Assembly (NCBI RefSeq): GCF_023284065.1
Contig: NZ_JAKIKP010000003.1
Span: 248,001 to 312,000, forward strand
DNA length: 64,000 nucleotides
Source of the DNA: Shewanella gaetbuli
Lineage (GTDB): Bacteria > Pseudomonadota > Gammaproteobacteria > Enterobacterales > Shewanellaceae
Reading direction: 5' to 3'
A model generated the notes under the pieces. That model searched no databases, had not been told where the DNA came from, and saw only the letters and a program-made list of their open reading frames with translations. Below are positions 52,530 to 62,905 of the stretch, piece after piece. Made by a program: the position numbers and the translations under genes. The number at the start of each line of letters is the position of its first letter. Position 1 is the stretch's first letter.

Positions 52530-55500
52530 TTATGCCGCTTTACGACGACGTAAACCTGCAAATGGGAGTAATAGCATTGTTAGCCAAGCTAATGCACCAC
52601 CACTTGAGGTGTCAGGTTTTGCTGTAGCTTCAACCGATACCGCACCTAAGTTACTGTCAAACTCACCATCATTTGCCATCACAGTAAATGAATAGGTGCC
52701 AACAGATGGTGCCACAAAACTAATGTCTTTTGCTGAAGCATCAAAGCTGACAGATGGGCCTGATGTTTGTGTCCACGTATAGGTTAACTCCTCACTATCG
52801 ATATCGGCAGCATTTGAGTTAACCGTTAGGGTTTGTTCTTCAATACCATTAGACCCAGACGGAGCAACGGTTGGAGCATCGTTAACATTGGTTACTGTTA
52901 CATTTACGGTCACAGGGTTGCTGACATTCCCTTCAGCATCTTCCATGGTATAAGTAAATGAGTCACTTCCAAAGAAGTCAGCGTTCGGGGTGTAAGTTAC
53001 ACCACCTGTTTCAGCAATCATTGCTGTACCATTACTGGCTTCTGAGGCTAACGTTAAGTTAGTTAACTCTCCGGCGGGTAGAACATCAATTAAGCTTTGC
53101 GCTTTTGCTGTCATGCCGTCACCTGCAATTTGTACTCGAGCCACTTTTTGATCTGCTTTAACATCATTAACTAAAACATCAATTGAGGCCGCGCTATCTT
53201 CTTCTACTTCAAGCATGTCAGCTTGACCCAGATTAAAGTCAGTCGTTTTCACGTTATACGTTAACTCAACGCTACCGGCCGCGGCAGAAGAGATCTCAAC
53301 AAAGTCACCTGGCGCGACTGAACCACCTGTACCATTGAAGTGATAAGTTGTACCAATTGTGCCACCGATGTTTTCTGCACCAATAGTTAATGCAGCTGGA
53401 ATGGTTGGCACTTTGAAGTAGTTGAATGTCACCTCTTCAGTGTCACCGGTTTTAAACCATACGCTGAAGCTGTATTGGTCTCCAGATGGGTCATTCCATA
53501 GCTGAGCGTCATTCCATTCAACAATGACCCACTGACCGCTGTCACCACCAAGAACATCAATCGACACCGTACCACCACCGGTATCACCGTCAGTACCGTC
53601 TGATAAATCAAAGTCAGACCAGAATGGCGCAACAATATTATTTGGGTTGCTAGAATCGGGTAATTCTTTATTAGCGTAGGTACCAGAAGTTGTGCTGCTA
53701 CCTGGAATGACTAAACCATTATCAGAAATAGTGATTTGGCTATAGCTTTGACCATTATACTTAAAGGCGGGAACGTTGAAGACAAACTGGGTCTCGTCAC
53801 AACCATCTGCACAAGGCGGAGTGTAACCATACCCTAGACCAACAATGTTAGGGTAAGAACCTGTGCCATGGGTAGATACCATTTCAGGCAACTCCATTGA
53901 GCCAACCCAAGTAATAACCCCTTTATCAGCATTGACTGACATACCATTTTGAGTCGCGTTATTCACCATAACAGAGACATCATCTTCGCCCGTTAGCATA
54001 GTGCCTTCAGGCGCTTTGGCAATAACTGTCACAGTATTTTCGAACATGGTGTTATTAATCACAGCTTTTACTTCAAACTCATCTGCCGTGGTGATATCTG
54101 TGTCAGTAGTAAAGGTGTTGATCAATGAAGAATCACTCGATTCTTTGGCTAATACCGCTAAAGGAAGCTGAGCATTTTGAAGGCCATCATTGCTGGTCAA
54201 CATTACGTTTCCAAAAATCCAATCACCGTAAGTGCTGAAAGTTGAATCTACGGTTACGGTGAAGGTTGCAGAACCACCAGCTTCTATATCTAATGTTGAA
54301 GGTGAAATCATGATGCCTGCAGAATCAGCTTTTGCCGCTAATGACCATGATGTTGTTTCATCGCTCTTGTTATAAACCGTGCGAGTGAAAGTACACATGC
54401 CCACACAAGAATCAGCCGCAATAGAAGGCTTGTCGAATGTTAATACCGCTTTAGCTGCAGCATCTAAATCCATTCTTCCAGCACCCATTGCAAAAGGTGA
54501 AGCAGGAGTTTCACCGTCATAGTCTAAAATGTCTGCCATTTTAGCCGTAGAGGTTAACGCCGTTTTAATATCGTTTGCTGACCAATCAGGGTGTAATTGA
54601 GTCATTAATGCCGCAGCACCTGCCACATGTGGACTGGCCATACTTGTGCCTGAAATTGCATTAAAGTCTGCTCCGCCCGCATCCGGCGAATATGCTGATA
54701 AAATGTTGGTTCCAGGGGCAGCTAAATCTGGTTTTAAGATGTTTTCATTACCGTTCGGTCCACGAGAGCTTGATTGGTTAATCATGTCAGCTAAATCGGT
54801 AGAAACAATGCGCTTAATGTCAGAAGAAACAGTGCCTTGTGTTGCATCTTCACCTAATGAATCAATAACCGCTTCGCCATCGGCTTTTGAAACCATGACT
54901 GATGGGAATGTCACGCCGGGCATAGACATAGTGATTGGCGCACCAGCACTGCTGTTGTAAACCACTAACGCTTTAGCGCCTGCATCCATTGCATTTTCAG
55001 CTTTTAAGCTGAAGTTACAGCTACCACGAGAAATAAGCGCGATGCTGTCTTTAAAGGTGTCAGCTGCAAATGGCTGACAGCCTTCAAAGTTGGCTTCATC
55101 CACATTCATTGCCGCCACAATAGGTGCAGCAATGTCCATTTCAATTTCAGTATCAGAACCAGGGATGGCTAATAAGTCTTCACCACCGGCATTGAAAGAG
55201 TTAGCAAAGAAGCGTCCTGTTGTGCTATTGGCAACCGAAATTCCTGACTCAATACAAGCTGGGCAGCCAATGGTTTTTGCGCCATTACCATCATTACCCG
55301 CGGCACTCACCACCACAATGCCAGCCGCTTCAGCAGCTTCAAACATAGTCTTGTATGGGCTACTTGCAGGATCAGCACCCGCTCCGCCCCCCCAAGAGTT
55401 GTTAATAACATCAGCACCATCATTAACCGCATGCTCTAATGCTTCCATTAACATGACATTTGAACCACTGCCACCTGAACAGTCTTCACCAGTATATAAA

Positions 55501-56393
55501 GCTTTGTATGCCATTAAATAAGCTGCAGGTGCCACACCAGAAACGGTAACATCAACACCTTCATAGGTAATGTCAACTTGGTTACCTACTGCGGTACCTG
55601 CTACGTGAGTTCCGTGTCCGCCGTAATCCGTTGGGTTCATGTGTTCATCAGCACACACAGGGAATGTAGGCGCAGACCAACGAGCCACAATTAACTTGTT
55701 ATTACAGAAATCACTGTCAGTGGTTGAGCAGTAATCATCGTTAGGTAAAGTGCCTGTAGGCGCTTCAAAGCCTTCATCTGAAAACATCGGGTTTTCTGGA
55801 CGAATACCGCCATCAATAACCGCCACTTTAATGCCTTTACCCGCATTTTCCATACCGCTAACGGCAGTCCACATAGCTTGGGTATTAATAACATCAAGTG
55901 ATGCATCCATTTGGATGTGGTATAGGGTTTCTGGGTAAACGGCTTTTACGCCAGGTAAAGCCATTAGTGTTTCAATACTTAGCCCTTGGCCAACAACAGT
56001 GACACCGTTAAATAGGGTTTTAAATTTGCGCTCTACCTTGGCATTAGCGACTTTTTGGCTTAATGCGTTAGCAAATTGGCTTTGCTCGGTTGCCAAATAT
56101 GACGCGTAATTTTTTACCGGCGAAGATTGGACATCAATTTTACCGTCTTTTGAGGTTAATGCAGTAGCCGATAAGTTATTAATCCCACCTTGGTAAAGTG
56201 CAACTGCAGGAGAAGATAGCTCCACAATAAAGCGTTGAGGCGCTGTGACACTACTTGAGCGCACGGTGGATTTTTTGTAGTTATCTGTTGCAAGTAATTC
56301 AGGAGAATATTTTAACCCAGTGTATTGGGTGTTTGCATATGTTGCACTTGAAAGTAGTGCGGCAGTTATCGCCAATGATAGTTTGGTCTTCAC
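52530..56393 (-). CDS. Large secreted subtilase (S8) with PA domain and GlyGly-CTERM tail
   Basis: A 1287-residue secreted serine protease. Signal peptide MKTKLSLAITAALLSSATYA, inhibitor I9-like propeptide (about 50-160), then S8 catalytic domain: Asp194 in VAVIDGGI, His260 in GGHGTHVAG, Asn331-332 in VINNSWGGG and Ser584 in SGTSMASPH. A PA insert (about 420-520) lies inside the catalytic domain. After 680 come Fn3-like and adhesion-type repeats, a cadherin/VCBS-like unit (TYTPNADFFGSDSFTYTMED) and a PKD-like unit. It ends GGALAWLTMLLLPFAGLRRRKAA, a GlyGly-CTERM signal used by rhombosortase with type II secretion. All triad residues are intact. Monocistronic. Confidence 0.93.
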   Translation of the reverse strand: MKTKLSLAITAALLSSATYANTQYTGLKYSPELLATDNYKKSTVRSSSVTAPQRFIVELSSPAVALYQGGINNLSATALTSKDGKIDVQSSPVKNYASYLATEQSQFANALSQKVANAKVERKFKTLFNGVTVVGQGLSIETLMALPGVKAVYPETLYHIQMDASLDVINTQAMWTAVSGMENAGKGIKVAVIDGGIRPENPMFSDEGFEAPTGTLPNDDYCSTTDSDFCNNKLIVARWSAPTFPVCADEHMNPTDYGGHGTHVAGTAVGNQVDITYEGVDVTVSGVAPAAYLMAYKALYTGEDCSGGSGSNVMLMEALEHAVNDGADVINNSWGGGAGADPASSPYKTMFEAAEAAGIVVVSAAGNDGNGAKTIGCPACIESGISVANSTTGRFFANSFNAGGEDLLAIPGSDTEIEMDIAAPIVAAMNVDEANFEGCQPFAADTFKDSIALISRGSCNFSLKAENAMDAGAKALVVYNSSAGAPITMSMPGVTFPSVMVSKADGEAVIDSLGEDATQGTVSSDIKRIVSTDLADMINQSSSRGPNGNENILKPDLAAPGTNILSAYSPDAGGADFNAISGTSMASPHVAGAAALMTQLHPDWSANDIKTALTSTAKMADILDYDGETPASPFAMGAGRMDLDAAAKAVLTFDKPSIAADSCVGMCTFTRTVYNKSDETTSWSLAAKADSAGIMISPSTLDIEAGGSATFTVTVDSTFSTYGDWIFGNVMLTSNDGLQNAQLPLAVLAKESSDSSLINTFTTDTDITTADEFEVKAVINNTMFENTVTVIAKAPEGTMLTGEDDVSVMVNNATQNGMSVNADKGVITWVGSMELPEMVSTHGTGSYPNIVGLGYGYTPPCADGCDETQFVFNVPAFKYNGQSYSQITISDNGLVIPGSSTTSGTYANKELPDSSNPNNIVAPFWSDFDLSDGTDGDTGGGTVSIDVLGGDSGQWVIVEWNDAQLWNDPSGDQYSFSVWFKTGDTEEVTFNYFKVPTIPAALTIGAENIGGTIGTTYHFNGTGGSVAPGDFVEISSAAAGSVELTYNVKTTDFNLGQADMLEVEEDSAASIDVLVNDVKADQKVARVQIAGDGMTAKAQSLIDVLPAGELTNLTLASEASNGTAMIAETGGVTYTPNADFFGSDSFTYTMEDAEGNVSNPVTVNVTVTNVNDAPTVAPSGSNGIEEQTLTVNSNAADIDSEELTYTWTQTSGPSVSFDASAKDISFVAPSVGTYSFTVMANDGEFDSNLGAVSVEATAKPDTSSGGALAWLTMLLLPFAGLRRRKAA

Positions 56394-56632
56394 AACTTAA
56401 TTCCTTGTTTAAAAAGTTACCTTGCATATCGTTTGTTGAATTTGCGCAGGGCAAATCATCAATTAATTGCTGGTATATTTATAATAATATGTGATGCATT
56501 TGTTGCATCTGTTGATGCATCAAAGGTACTTTTATCACAACTTTATAACAAAGTAAGTAGCCAATCATAAAAACTGTTTGTTGGCTTTTTACAGGATATT
56601 ATGCTGTTTAGACTATGTTATAACCTATTTAT
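56394..56632. other. AT-rich spacer upstream of the subtilase gene
   Basis: No credible gene. It should hold the subtilase promoter. An imperfect repeat of TGATGCAT, TGCATC-type words (TGTGATGCATTTGTTGCATC, 56490-56509, and TTGATGCATC, 56512-56521) is visible, of unknown meaning. Confidence 0.4.
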
Positions 56633-57094
56633 CTAAGGTTTAACCGCCCGAACAATGGGGTTTTGTAAGCTAATTAACGTTTCTGTTGATTGGATTTCAT
56701 CAATGGATTGTATTCGATTAATCAGCACATGTTGTAATCCGTCAATGGATTGGCACATTACCTTTACAAAAACAGAGTAATTTCCGGTGGTGTAATATGC
56801 TTCAACTACTTCATCTAGTGCGTTCAGTTTGGCAATGGCAGATGGGTAGTCACCGGCGCTTTTTAAGTTAATGCCAATAAAGCAACAAACGTCATAACCT
56901 AATGCTTTAGGATTAACGGTAATTTGTGCACCGGTAATAATGCCTGCCTGCTTCATTTTTTCTACTCGAACGTGAATTGTTCCGGCGCTGACAGAAAATC
57001 GTTTGGCGAGTTCAGCAAAAGGGGTCCGAGCATCTTCCATTAATGCAGACAAAATTTGGTTATCGAGTTGATCACGTTGAAATGAATTATCCAC
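56633..57094 (-). CDS. Lrp/AsnC family transcriptional regulator
   Basis: A 153-residue regulator with an N-terminal helix-turn-helix (LDNQILSALMEDARTPFAEL, then RFSVSAGTIHVRVEKMKQAG) and a C-terminal RAM ligand domain (TTGNYSVFVKVMCQSIDGL). Length and RTPFAELAKRFSVSAGTIHVR match the AsnC branch rather than global Lrp. A target or amino acid ligand cannot be read; asnA is not in view. Transcribed alone. Confidence 0.9.
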   Translation of the reverse strand: MDNSFQRDQLDNQILSALMEDARTPFAELAKRFSVSAGTIHVRVEKMKQAGIITGAQITVNPKALGYDVCCFIGINLKSAGDYPSAIAKLNALDEVVEAYYTTGNYSVFVKVMCQSIDGLQHVLINRIQSIDEIQSTETLISLQNPIVRAVKP

Positions 57095-57203
57095 AGTAAA
57101 TTACCTATAAAATATTTGAATAGATATTAATTTACGGCTTTTAATGAACAATTACTACAAAAAATGCCACTTTGTATTGGTTATCTTTTATAGGGTTACG
57201 TGA

Positions 57204-57881
57204 TTATTGTTCGGTAGTGGGGTCAATAAATGAAGGCGTAGACACAAAATTCATTGGCTTTAATGAATAAGGATGCTTAATGGATAACTCGGTTGCATGT
57301 AGTAAAAGCCTTGGCGCAAGGCGCTTTGCTAATGGATCTGCATAAAACCCATCGCCTAATATTGGGTGACCTAAAGCCATCATATGGACTCTAAGTTGAT
57401 GGGATCTACCTGTTATTGGGGTTAGCTGAACTAAAGTAGACCGTTTTCCATAGCTCAACACTTTGATCTGGGTTTGCGATGCTTTACCTTGTTGATGACA
57501 CACTTTCTGTTTCGGGCGATTAGGCCAGTCGCAAATAAGCGGTAAATCAACTTCAACAGTAGTGGGATTAACATGGCCTGCCACTCGCGCAGTATAGACT
57601 TTATGGGTCTCACGATCGCGAAATTGGCGCTTTAATTCTCTTTCGGCATTTTTTCTTAATGCAACAACAATAATGCCCGAAGTAGCCATATCAAGCCGAT
57701 GCACAATTTGGGCATTAGGGTGATCTCGTAAAACACGGTTATATACGCTGTCATGGTACTGCACTTCACGACCGGGAACAGACAATAAGCCCGATGGCTT
57801 ATCGATGACAATTATGTCTTTATCTTGGTGGATAATATCTAACCAAGGTTCTGTAGCGGGTTGGTAGATGAAGTCTGCCAT
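57204..57881 (-). CDS. rluA: Dual-specificity 23S rRNA/tRNA pseudouridine synthase RluA
   Basis: Makes pseudouridine at 23S rRNA position 746 and tRNA position 32 in E. coli. The 225-residue product has IIHQDKDIIVIDKPSGLLSVPG, the catalytic Asp in IVHRLDMATSGIIVVAL, and TPITGRSHQLRVHMMALGHP. The short length without an S4 domain and the RLDMATSG form mark RluA rather than RluC/RluD. Start ATG is preceded by AAAGAGAG. Confidence 0.92.
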   Translation of the reverse strand: MADFIYQPATEPWLDIIHQDKDIIVIDKPSGLLSVPGREVQYHDSVYNRVLRDHPNAQIVHRLDMATSGIIVVALRKNAERELKRQFRDRETHKVYTARVAGHVNPTTVEVDLPLICDWPNRPKQKVCHQQGKASQTQIKVLSYGKRSTLVQLTPITGRSHQLRVHMMALGHPILGDGFYADPLAKRLAPRLLLHATELSIKHPYSLKPMNFVSTPSFIDPTTEQ

Positions 57882-57944
57882 GTTTACTCTCTTTTTAAAG
57901 CGGATGGCAAAGATACTGATTCAATGGCACAGAATCAAGCATGA

Positions 57945-58235
57945 TTAAGCGAAAGCATTACCGTTGACATACATTATCGTGAACGTCCACACCACAAACG
58001 CCAATGGCACGTGGACTAAAGCATAAAAACATTGGTCTAATCGCCCCATACCTTGGGCTGTCCATATTAAATAACCATGAACAGCAACTACCATGGGGAA
58101 TAATAGCATGAGGGGGTATAACGCAAATTGACTTTGCGCTGCAAAAATAGCGTGACTTAAAAACGCCCAAAAAACCATCACTGCGGTAGTGATGGGTGGG
58201 GTCGCAGTTTTGTACTGTTCAGGGTAAGGGAACAT
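57945..58235 (-). CDS. Small membrane protein, 96 residues
   Basis: I do not recognise the family with confidence. Three hydrophobic helices are visible (TTAVMVFWAFLSHAIFA, LYPLMLLFPMVVAVHGYLI, and LVHVPLAFVVWTFTIMYV). It starts 21 bases after the stop of the 141-residue membrane protein gene on the same strand, so they form a small operon. Function unknown. Confidence 0.65.
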   Translation of the reverse strand: MFPYPEQYKTATPPITTAVMVFWAFLSHAIFAAQSQFALYPLMLLFPMVVAVHGYLIWTAQGMGRLDQCFYALVHVPLAFVVWTFTIMYVNGNAFA

Positions 58236-58256
58236 CCTGTGTCCTTAGTTTTAACG

Positions 58257-58682
58257 CTAACCTTTAATCTCCTTTTTACCATGTATTACCCTGCGATGCA
58301 CGATTGAATAGTGTCTTAACCCTGCGGGGCCATGGGACACGACAACTGAGAGCAACACAAGCACAGTAATTATTTCAACTTGCCAATGGGCAAATGGAAC
58401 AAGTAAAAACAATAGCCCGACTTTAGCGACGGTAAGCACGCCTTTTAATTGAATAATCCAACGCCAATCTCGGAATATTTCCCATGCCATAAGCAATAAC
58501 CCCGTGCTCATTGTGATGATCCAATAAGGTAACCATAGTGCTTTATCGACATGTAATAAAATGCCTCCGCCAGCGCCAACCACGCCAATAATATGAATGG
58601 CTCTTAATGCTGTTTTTGTGAGTCTTTCAAACCAGAAGCGGATATCTGACAGTGGTTCTTGTTGATGCTTACCTTTACCCAT
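58257..58682 (-). CDS. Small membrane protein, 141 residues
   Basis: Four probable helices (ALRAIHIIGVVGAGGGILLHV, YWIITMSTGLLLMAWEIF, LLFLLVPFAHW, IITVLVLLSVVVSHGPAGLR). The basic N-terminus precedes them. No family assigned. It begins the two-gene membrane operon and diverges from the fumarate reductase gene with a 244-base spacer. Confidence 0.65.
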   Translation of the reverse strand: MGKGKHQQEPLSDIRFWFERLTKTALRAIHIIGVVGAGGGILLHVDKALWLPYWIITMSTGLLLMAWEIFRDWRWIIQLKGVLTVAKVGLLFLLVPFAHWQVEIITVLVLLSVVVSHGPAGLRHYSIVHRRVIHGKKEIKG

Positions 58683-58926
58683 ACAACCTATCTTGTCGTT
58701 TTATGATGAGAGTGAATGTATGTTAGCAATACTCATCAAAATAGACAGCTTGTACTATCACTTTTTGATGTCTGTCTTTATTCAAAATCATAAATATGTG
58801 TTTAAACCCGCAAATTTAAGCTTATTTTAAGCATGGTTGGTGAAGTGTGATAATGGTATCAATCTACCTCTTTAGGGGGTGTTATGTTTTATAGAGCAAT
58901 AGCATTCTGCGTGAGGAGAAATAAAC

Positions 58927-60708
58927 ATGTTAACTCGTTCAAGTAAATCAATATTAGCGTTACTCATTACCGGCGCATTAAGCACATCAGTATATGCAGC
59001 ACCCGAAAATTTAGCCGATTTTCATGGAGAAATGGGCAGTTGTGACACCTGCCATGCCACTAAAAAAGGCCCGACAGATGACAATCTTAGCTATGAAAAT
59101 GCTCAATGTACTAGCTGCCATGGTTCGTTAGAAGAAGTCGCTGAAGGTGAGCGGGAAGGTATTGTGTCTCCACACCAATCACATTTAATTGGCGATATCA
59201 GCTGTACTAGCTGCCATGCTGGCCATGAAAAATCAGTCACCTACTGTGACTCTTGCCATAGCTTTGAGTATCAAATGCCATTTGCCGGAAAGTGGCAGCG
59301 TGAGTTTGTTCCTGTCAATGCTGATAAAGCGGCGCAAGATAAAGCCATTGCAAAAGGCGCAAAAGAAACCACAGATGTGGTGATTATTGGTTCTGGTGGC
59401 GCAGGCTTAGCGGCGGCAGTGTCAGCTCGTAATAATGGTGCCAAGGTTATTTTGTTAGAAAAAGAACCGGTAGCGGGTGGTAATACTAAACTGGCCGCAG
59501 GCGGAATGAATGCCGCTGAAACTAAAGCTCAGGCTAAGCTAAATATTGAAGATAAAAAACAAATCATGATAGACGACACCATGAAAGGTGGCCGCGATTT
59601 AAATGATCCTGAATTAGTTAAAGTGTTAGCCAATAACTCATCAGACTCAATTGATTGGTTAACTGCTTTAGGTGCCGACTTAACTGACGTGGGCCGTATG
59701 GGGGGCGCAAGTGTTAACCGCAGCCATAGACCAACAGGTGGTGCTGGTGTTGGTGCTCATGTGGCACAAGTTTTGTGGGATGCCGCAGTTAATAAAGGTG
59801 CTGATATTCGCTTAAATAGCCGAGTGGTAAGAATTGTCGAAGATGCTACAGGTAAAGTTACAGGGGTATTGGTCAAAGGCGCATATACAGGTTATTACCT
59901 GATAAATACTGATGCAGTGGTGATTGCAACAGGTGGCTTTGCTAAAAATAATGAACGTGTTGCCCAGTATGACCCTAAATTAAAAGGCTTTAAAGCCACT
60001 AACCATGCAGGGGCAACAGGTGATGGACTTGATGTTGCTGAGCTTGCAGGCGCGGCAACTAAAGACTTGCAATATGTTCAAGCTCATCCAACTTACTCGC
60101 CAGTAGGGGGTGTAATGGTGACGGAGGCTGTTCGGGGGAATGGTGCTATTTTAGTGAACCGAGACGGTAAAAGATTTGTCAATGAAATTACCACTCGCGA
60201 TAAAGCCTCTGCTGCAATTTTGGCGCAAAAAGGCGAAAGTGCTTACCTAGTGTTTGATGACTCAGTGCGTAAAAGCTTGAGTAAAATTGAAGGCTATATT
60301 CACTTACATATCGTTAATGAGGGTAAAACCCTTGATGAATTAGCCACTAAACTGAATATGCCAGCAGCGGCTTTAACCAAAACATTAGCTGATTACAATG
60401 GCATGGTAAGCACAGGTAAAGATACCCAGTTTGAACGTCCTGATTTACCGCGTGAATTAGTGAGTGCTCCTTATTATGCTATTGAGGTTGCACCAGCTGT
60501 GCATCACACCATGGGTGGGGTCGCCATTGATACCAAAACAGAGGTTAAAGGTAAAAGTGGTAAAAACATTCCTGGTATGTTTGCTGCGGGTGAAATTACT
60601 GGCGGGGTACATGGGGCGAATCGTCTAGGAGGCAATGCTATTTCAGATATTGTCACCTTTGGTCGAATAGCAGGTGAGCAAGCGGCTAAGTATGCCAAAG
60701 AGCACTAA
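58927..60708 (+). CDS. fccA: Periplasmic tetraheme flavocytochrome c fumarate reductase
   Basis: Soluble periplasmic fumarate reductase, a Shewanella hallmark. Signal peptide [20 protein letters not shown] to VYAA. Four haem c motifs, CDTCH (39-43), CTSCH (61-65), CTSCH (93-97) and CDSCH (107-111), form the N-terminal domain. The flavin domain begins [18 protein letters not shown] near residue 150 and holds [31 protein letters not shown], the active-site Arg region [11 protein letters not shown] and His in [10 protein letters not shown]. All catalytic positions known for this family seem present. Length 593 is usual. Gene alone, with a strong terminator. Confidence 0.96.
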   Translation: MLTRSSKSILALLITGALSTSVYAAPENLADFHGEMGSCDTCHATKKGPTDDNLSYENAQCTSCHGSLEEVAEGEREGIVSPHQSHLIGDISCTSCHAGHEKSVTYCDSCHSFEYQMPFAGKWQREFVPVNADKAAQDKAIAKGAKETTDVVIIGSGGAGLAAAVSARNNGAKVILLEKEPVAGGNTKLAAGGMNAAETKAQAKLNIEDKKQIMIDDTMKGGRDLNDPELVKVLANNSSDSIDWLTALGADLTDVGRMGGASVNRSHRPTGGAGVGAHVAQVLWDAAVNKGADIRLNSRVVRIVEDATGKVTGVLVKGAYTGYYLINTDAVVIATGGFAKNNERVAQYDPKLKGFKATNHAGATGDGLDVAELAGAATKDLQYVQAHPTYSPVGGVMVTEAVRGNGAILVNRDGKRFVNEITTRDKASAAILAQKGESAYLVFDDSVRKSLSKIEGYIHLHIVNEGKTLDELATKLNMPAAALTKTLADYNGMVSTGKDTQFERPDLPRELVSAPYYAIEVAPAVHHTMGGVAIDTKTEVKGKSGKNIPGMFAAGEITGGVHGANRLGGNAISDIVTFGRIAGEQAAKYAKEH

Positions 60709-60747
60709 TAAAATGAGTATTAATTAACCATTATTTTAAAACCTACT

Positions 60748-60777
60748 AAAACATGGGGCATTTGCCCCATGTTTTTT
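60748..60777 (+). terminator. Terminator of fccA
   Basis: Stem AAAACATGGGGCA / TGCCCCATGTTTT around TT (60748-60775) with extra T, 39 bases after the stop. Confidence 0.9.
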
Positions 60778-61013
60778 GAGTGCAATAGCAAGCCAGCCTA
60801 GGTTTGATGTGACACACATTTTACAAAATAGACTATGCTCTATAGTCTGCACCCCTTGATAAAGCTAGCTTGATCACACTTCTGTTGCCTTGGAAGCGAC
60901 TCAAGGAGACAAAAATTTAGCTTTCAAATACACTGAGTATAGAATTAATTTTGCCCGCAATTAGCAAGCTAAATCTTGATGAAAGTTGTTGGGCCCAAGT
61001 AGGTGAACTGGCT

Positions 61014-62003
61014 ATGAGAATTGGATTTTTTAGCGCTAAACCATACGATATTCGTTATTTTAATCGCACTAATAAAGACTTTAATGCTGAGATTGAATTT
61101 TTCGATTACCGTTTATGCATGCAAAACGTCAAACTGGCCGAAGGCTATGAAGTGGTGTGTGCGTTTGTTAATGATTCTTTATGTGAAGAAGTATTAGTTG
61201 AATTAGCCAAAGGCGGTACAAAAATTATAGCTATGCGTTGTGCTGGCTTTAATAATGTGGACCTTGTGGCAGCCAAAAGGCTGGGTATGGAAGTGGTTAA
61301 CGTACCGGCTTACTCGCCAGAATCTGTGGCCGAGCACACCGTTGCATTAATGCTAACCTTGAACCGTAAAATTCATAAAGCGTATCAACGTACTCGTGAT
61401 GCCAATTTTGCATTGGCAGGATTGGTCGGCTTTAACATGATAGGTAAAACGGTAGGCATTATCGGTACGGGTAAAATTGGTTTAGCGACCATTAAAATAT
61501 TACAAGGTTTTGGTTGTAAAGTGTTGGCTTATGACCCTTACCCAAACCCAGCGGTTACCGACTTAGGGGTTGAATACGTTAGCCTAGAAGACATGTATCC
61601 AGTGTGTGACATTATTAGCTTACATTGCCCGTTAACCCCTGAAAACCATCATTTATTGAATACAGAAAGTTTCAACAAAATGAAACCCGGTGTGATGGTG
61701 ATTAACACTAGTCGCGGTGGCTTATTAAACGCCATTGATGCAATGGAAGCGTTAAAAGAAGGTCAATTAGGCTCACTAGGGTTAGACGTATACGAGAATG
61801 AAAAAGGCTTGTTCTTTGAAGATAAGTCGAGCGAAATCATTCAAGATGATGTATTCCGCCGTTTATCTGCTTGTCATAACGTGATTTTTACTGGTCACCA
61901 AGCGTTCTTAACTGAAGAAGCGTTACAGGCCATTGCTTCAACCACCTTAACCAATGTCAAAGCGATATTAAGTGGTGAAAAGAGCGGTAATGAATTGTGT
62001 TAA
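61014..62003 (+). CDS. ldhA: D-lactate dehydrogenase
   Basis: NADH-dependent pyruvate reduction to D-lactate, a fermentation enzyme. Start ATG 61014 gives 329 residues, as in E. coli LdhA, and has AGGTGA 8 bases upstream; an open extension back to TTG 60951 lacks similarity. Motifs: MRIGFFSAKPYD, CAGFNNVDLVAAKRLGM, VPAYSPESVAEHTVALML, NAD loop GIIGTGKIGLATIKIL, NTSRGGLLNAIDA with catalytic Arg, and the His in TGHQAFLTEEAL. Terminator follows. Confidence 0.95.
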   Translation: MRIGFFSAKPYDIRYFNRTNKDFNAEIEFFDYRLCMQNVKLAEGYEVVCAFVNDSLCEEVLVELAKGGTKIIAMRCAGFNNVDLVAAKRLGMEVVNVPAYSPESVAEHTVALMLTLNRKIHKAYQRTRDANFALAGLVGFNMIGKTVGIIGTGKIGLATIKILQGFGCKVLAYDPYPNPAVTDLGVEYVSLEDMYPVCDIISLHCPLTPENHHLLNTESFNKMKPGVMVINTSRGGLLNAIDAMEALKEGQLGSLGLDVYENEKGLFFEDKSSEIIQDDVFRRLSACHNVIFTGHQAFLTEEALQAIASTTLTNVKAILSGEKSGNELC

Positions 62004-62025
62004 CTTGCCTTAATAATTGATAAAT

Positions 62026-62048
62026 TGGAGCCTTCTGGCTCCATTTTT
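62026..62048 (+). terminator. Terminator of ldhA
   Basis: Stem TGGAGCC / GGCTCCA (62026-62043) with a TTCT loop, then five T, 22 bases after the stop. Confidence 0.88.
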
Positions 62049-62062
62049 ATTTAAGGGACAAA

Positions 62063-62800
62063 ATGAATATTCTTACCGAAGTACATGATATCAATACGGC
62101 AACAGGCACGATGCGCACCCAAGTTTTTCGTCCCGCAACTTCAGGCCAATTTGCCAGTATTATTTTCTATTCTGAAATCTTTCAATTAACCGCCCCAATT
62201 ACCCGCGCAGCAGCCATAATGGCTGGCCATGGTTTTGTAGTCTTAGTGCCAGAGGTCTTTCATGAGCTTAACCCTATAGGTACTGTGCTAGCTTATGATG
62301 ATATAGGCAAAGATAAAGGCAATGCAGATAAGTTTACCAAGCCATTGGAACACCATGATAGCGATACAGAAGCACTGGTTGCTTTTGCCAGAGCGCAAAC
62401 TTATTGCAACGATAAAGTGGGCGCAATGGGAGTGTGCATTGGTGGTCACCTTACGTTTAGAGCCGCATTAAATCCTGATGTTAAAGGGGCGTTTTGCTTG
62501 TATGCCACCGACATTCATTCAAATACGTTACCCTGTAAACAAGGTAACGACTCATTCACCCGCGCAGGTGACATCCAAGGTGAATTAGTGATGGTATTTG
62601 GCAAGCAAGACCCTCATGTACCCGCCGAAGGCCGCAGCGCTATATATCAGCAGTTAGCCGCTAAAGAAGTGAATTTTTCATGGTTAGAAGTGAACGCGCA
62701 GCATGCATTTATGCGGGACGAGGGCGACCGTTATGACCCTGCACTTGCACTACAAATGTATCAGAGTGCAGTGGCATTTTTTCACCGCACACTAAACTAA
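62063..62800 (+). CDS. Dienelactone hydrolase family protein
   Basis: A 245-residue alpha/beta hydrolase with a cysteine nucleophile: GAMGVCIGGHLTF near residue 125, acid probably in FGKQDPHVPAEG, and His in NAQHAFMRDEGDRYDP. The family acts on dienelactones or ester-like substrates; the natural substrate here is unknown. It stands between ldhA and a mechanosensitive channel and seems transcribed alone, with a shared terminator downstream. Confidence 0.88.
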   Translation: MNILTEVHDINTATGTMRTQVFRPATSGQFASIIFYSEIFQLTAPITRAAAIMAGHGFVVLVPEVFHELNPIGTVLAYDDIGKDKGNADKFTKPLEHHDSDTEALVAFARAQTYCNDKVGAMGVCIGGHLTFRAALNPDVKGAFCLYATDIHSNTLPCKQGNDSFTRAGDIQGELVMVFGKQDPHVPAEGRSAIYQQLAAKEVNFSWLEVNAQHAFMRDEGDRYDPALALQMYQSAVAFFHRTLN

Positions 62801-62849
62801 ACTAAACAAAGCTGAGCTTGAATTATTTTAAGGGTTCAGGTGAATGATA

Positions 62850-62886
62850 AAAGCACTAGGTAATGAAGTGTATGCCTAGTGCTTTT
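62850..62886. terminator. Terminator between dienelactone hydrolase and channel genes
   Basis: Stem AAAGCACTAGG / CCTAGTGCTTT (62850-62885) with a 14-base loop and T-run. The genes converge. Confidence 0.8.
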
Positions 62887-62905
62887 TTATGCTAATGACA
62901 CCCAC

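Noticed and set aside
55090..55521. 143-residue plus-strand frame opposite the subtilase gene
   Set aside because: Shadow of an alanine- and glycine-rich catalytic domain; no site or family.
58842..58860. TGTGAT-N6-ATCA palindrome upstream of fccA as a Crp or FNR site
   Set aside because: The half sites are 2 bases too far apart for either consensus and one half is poor, so I do not list it.
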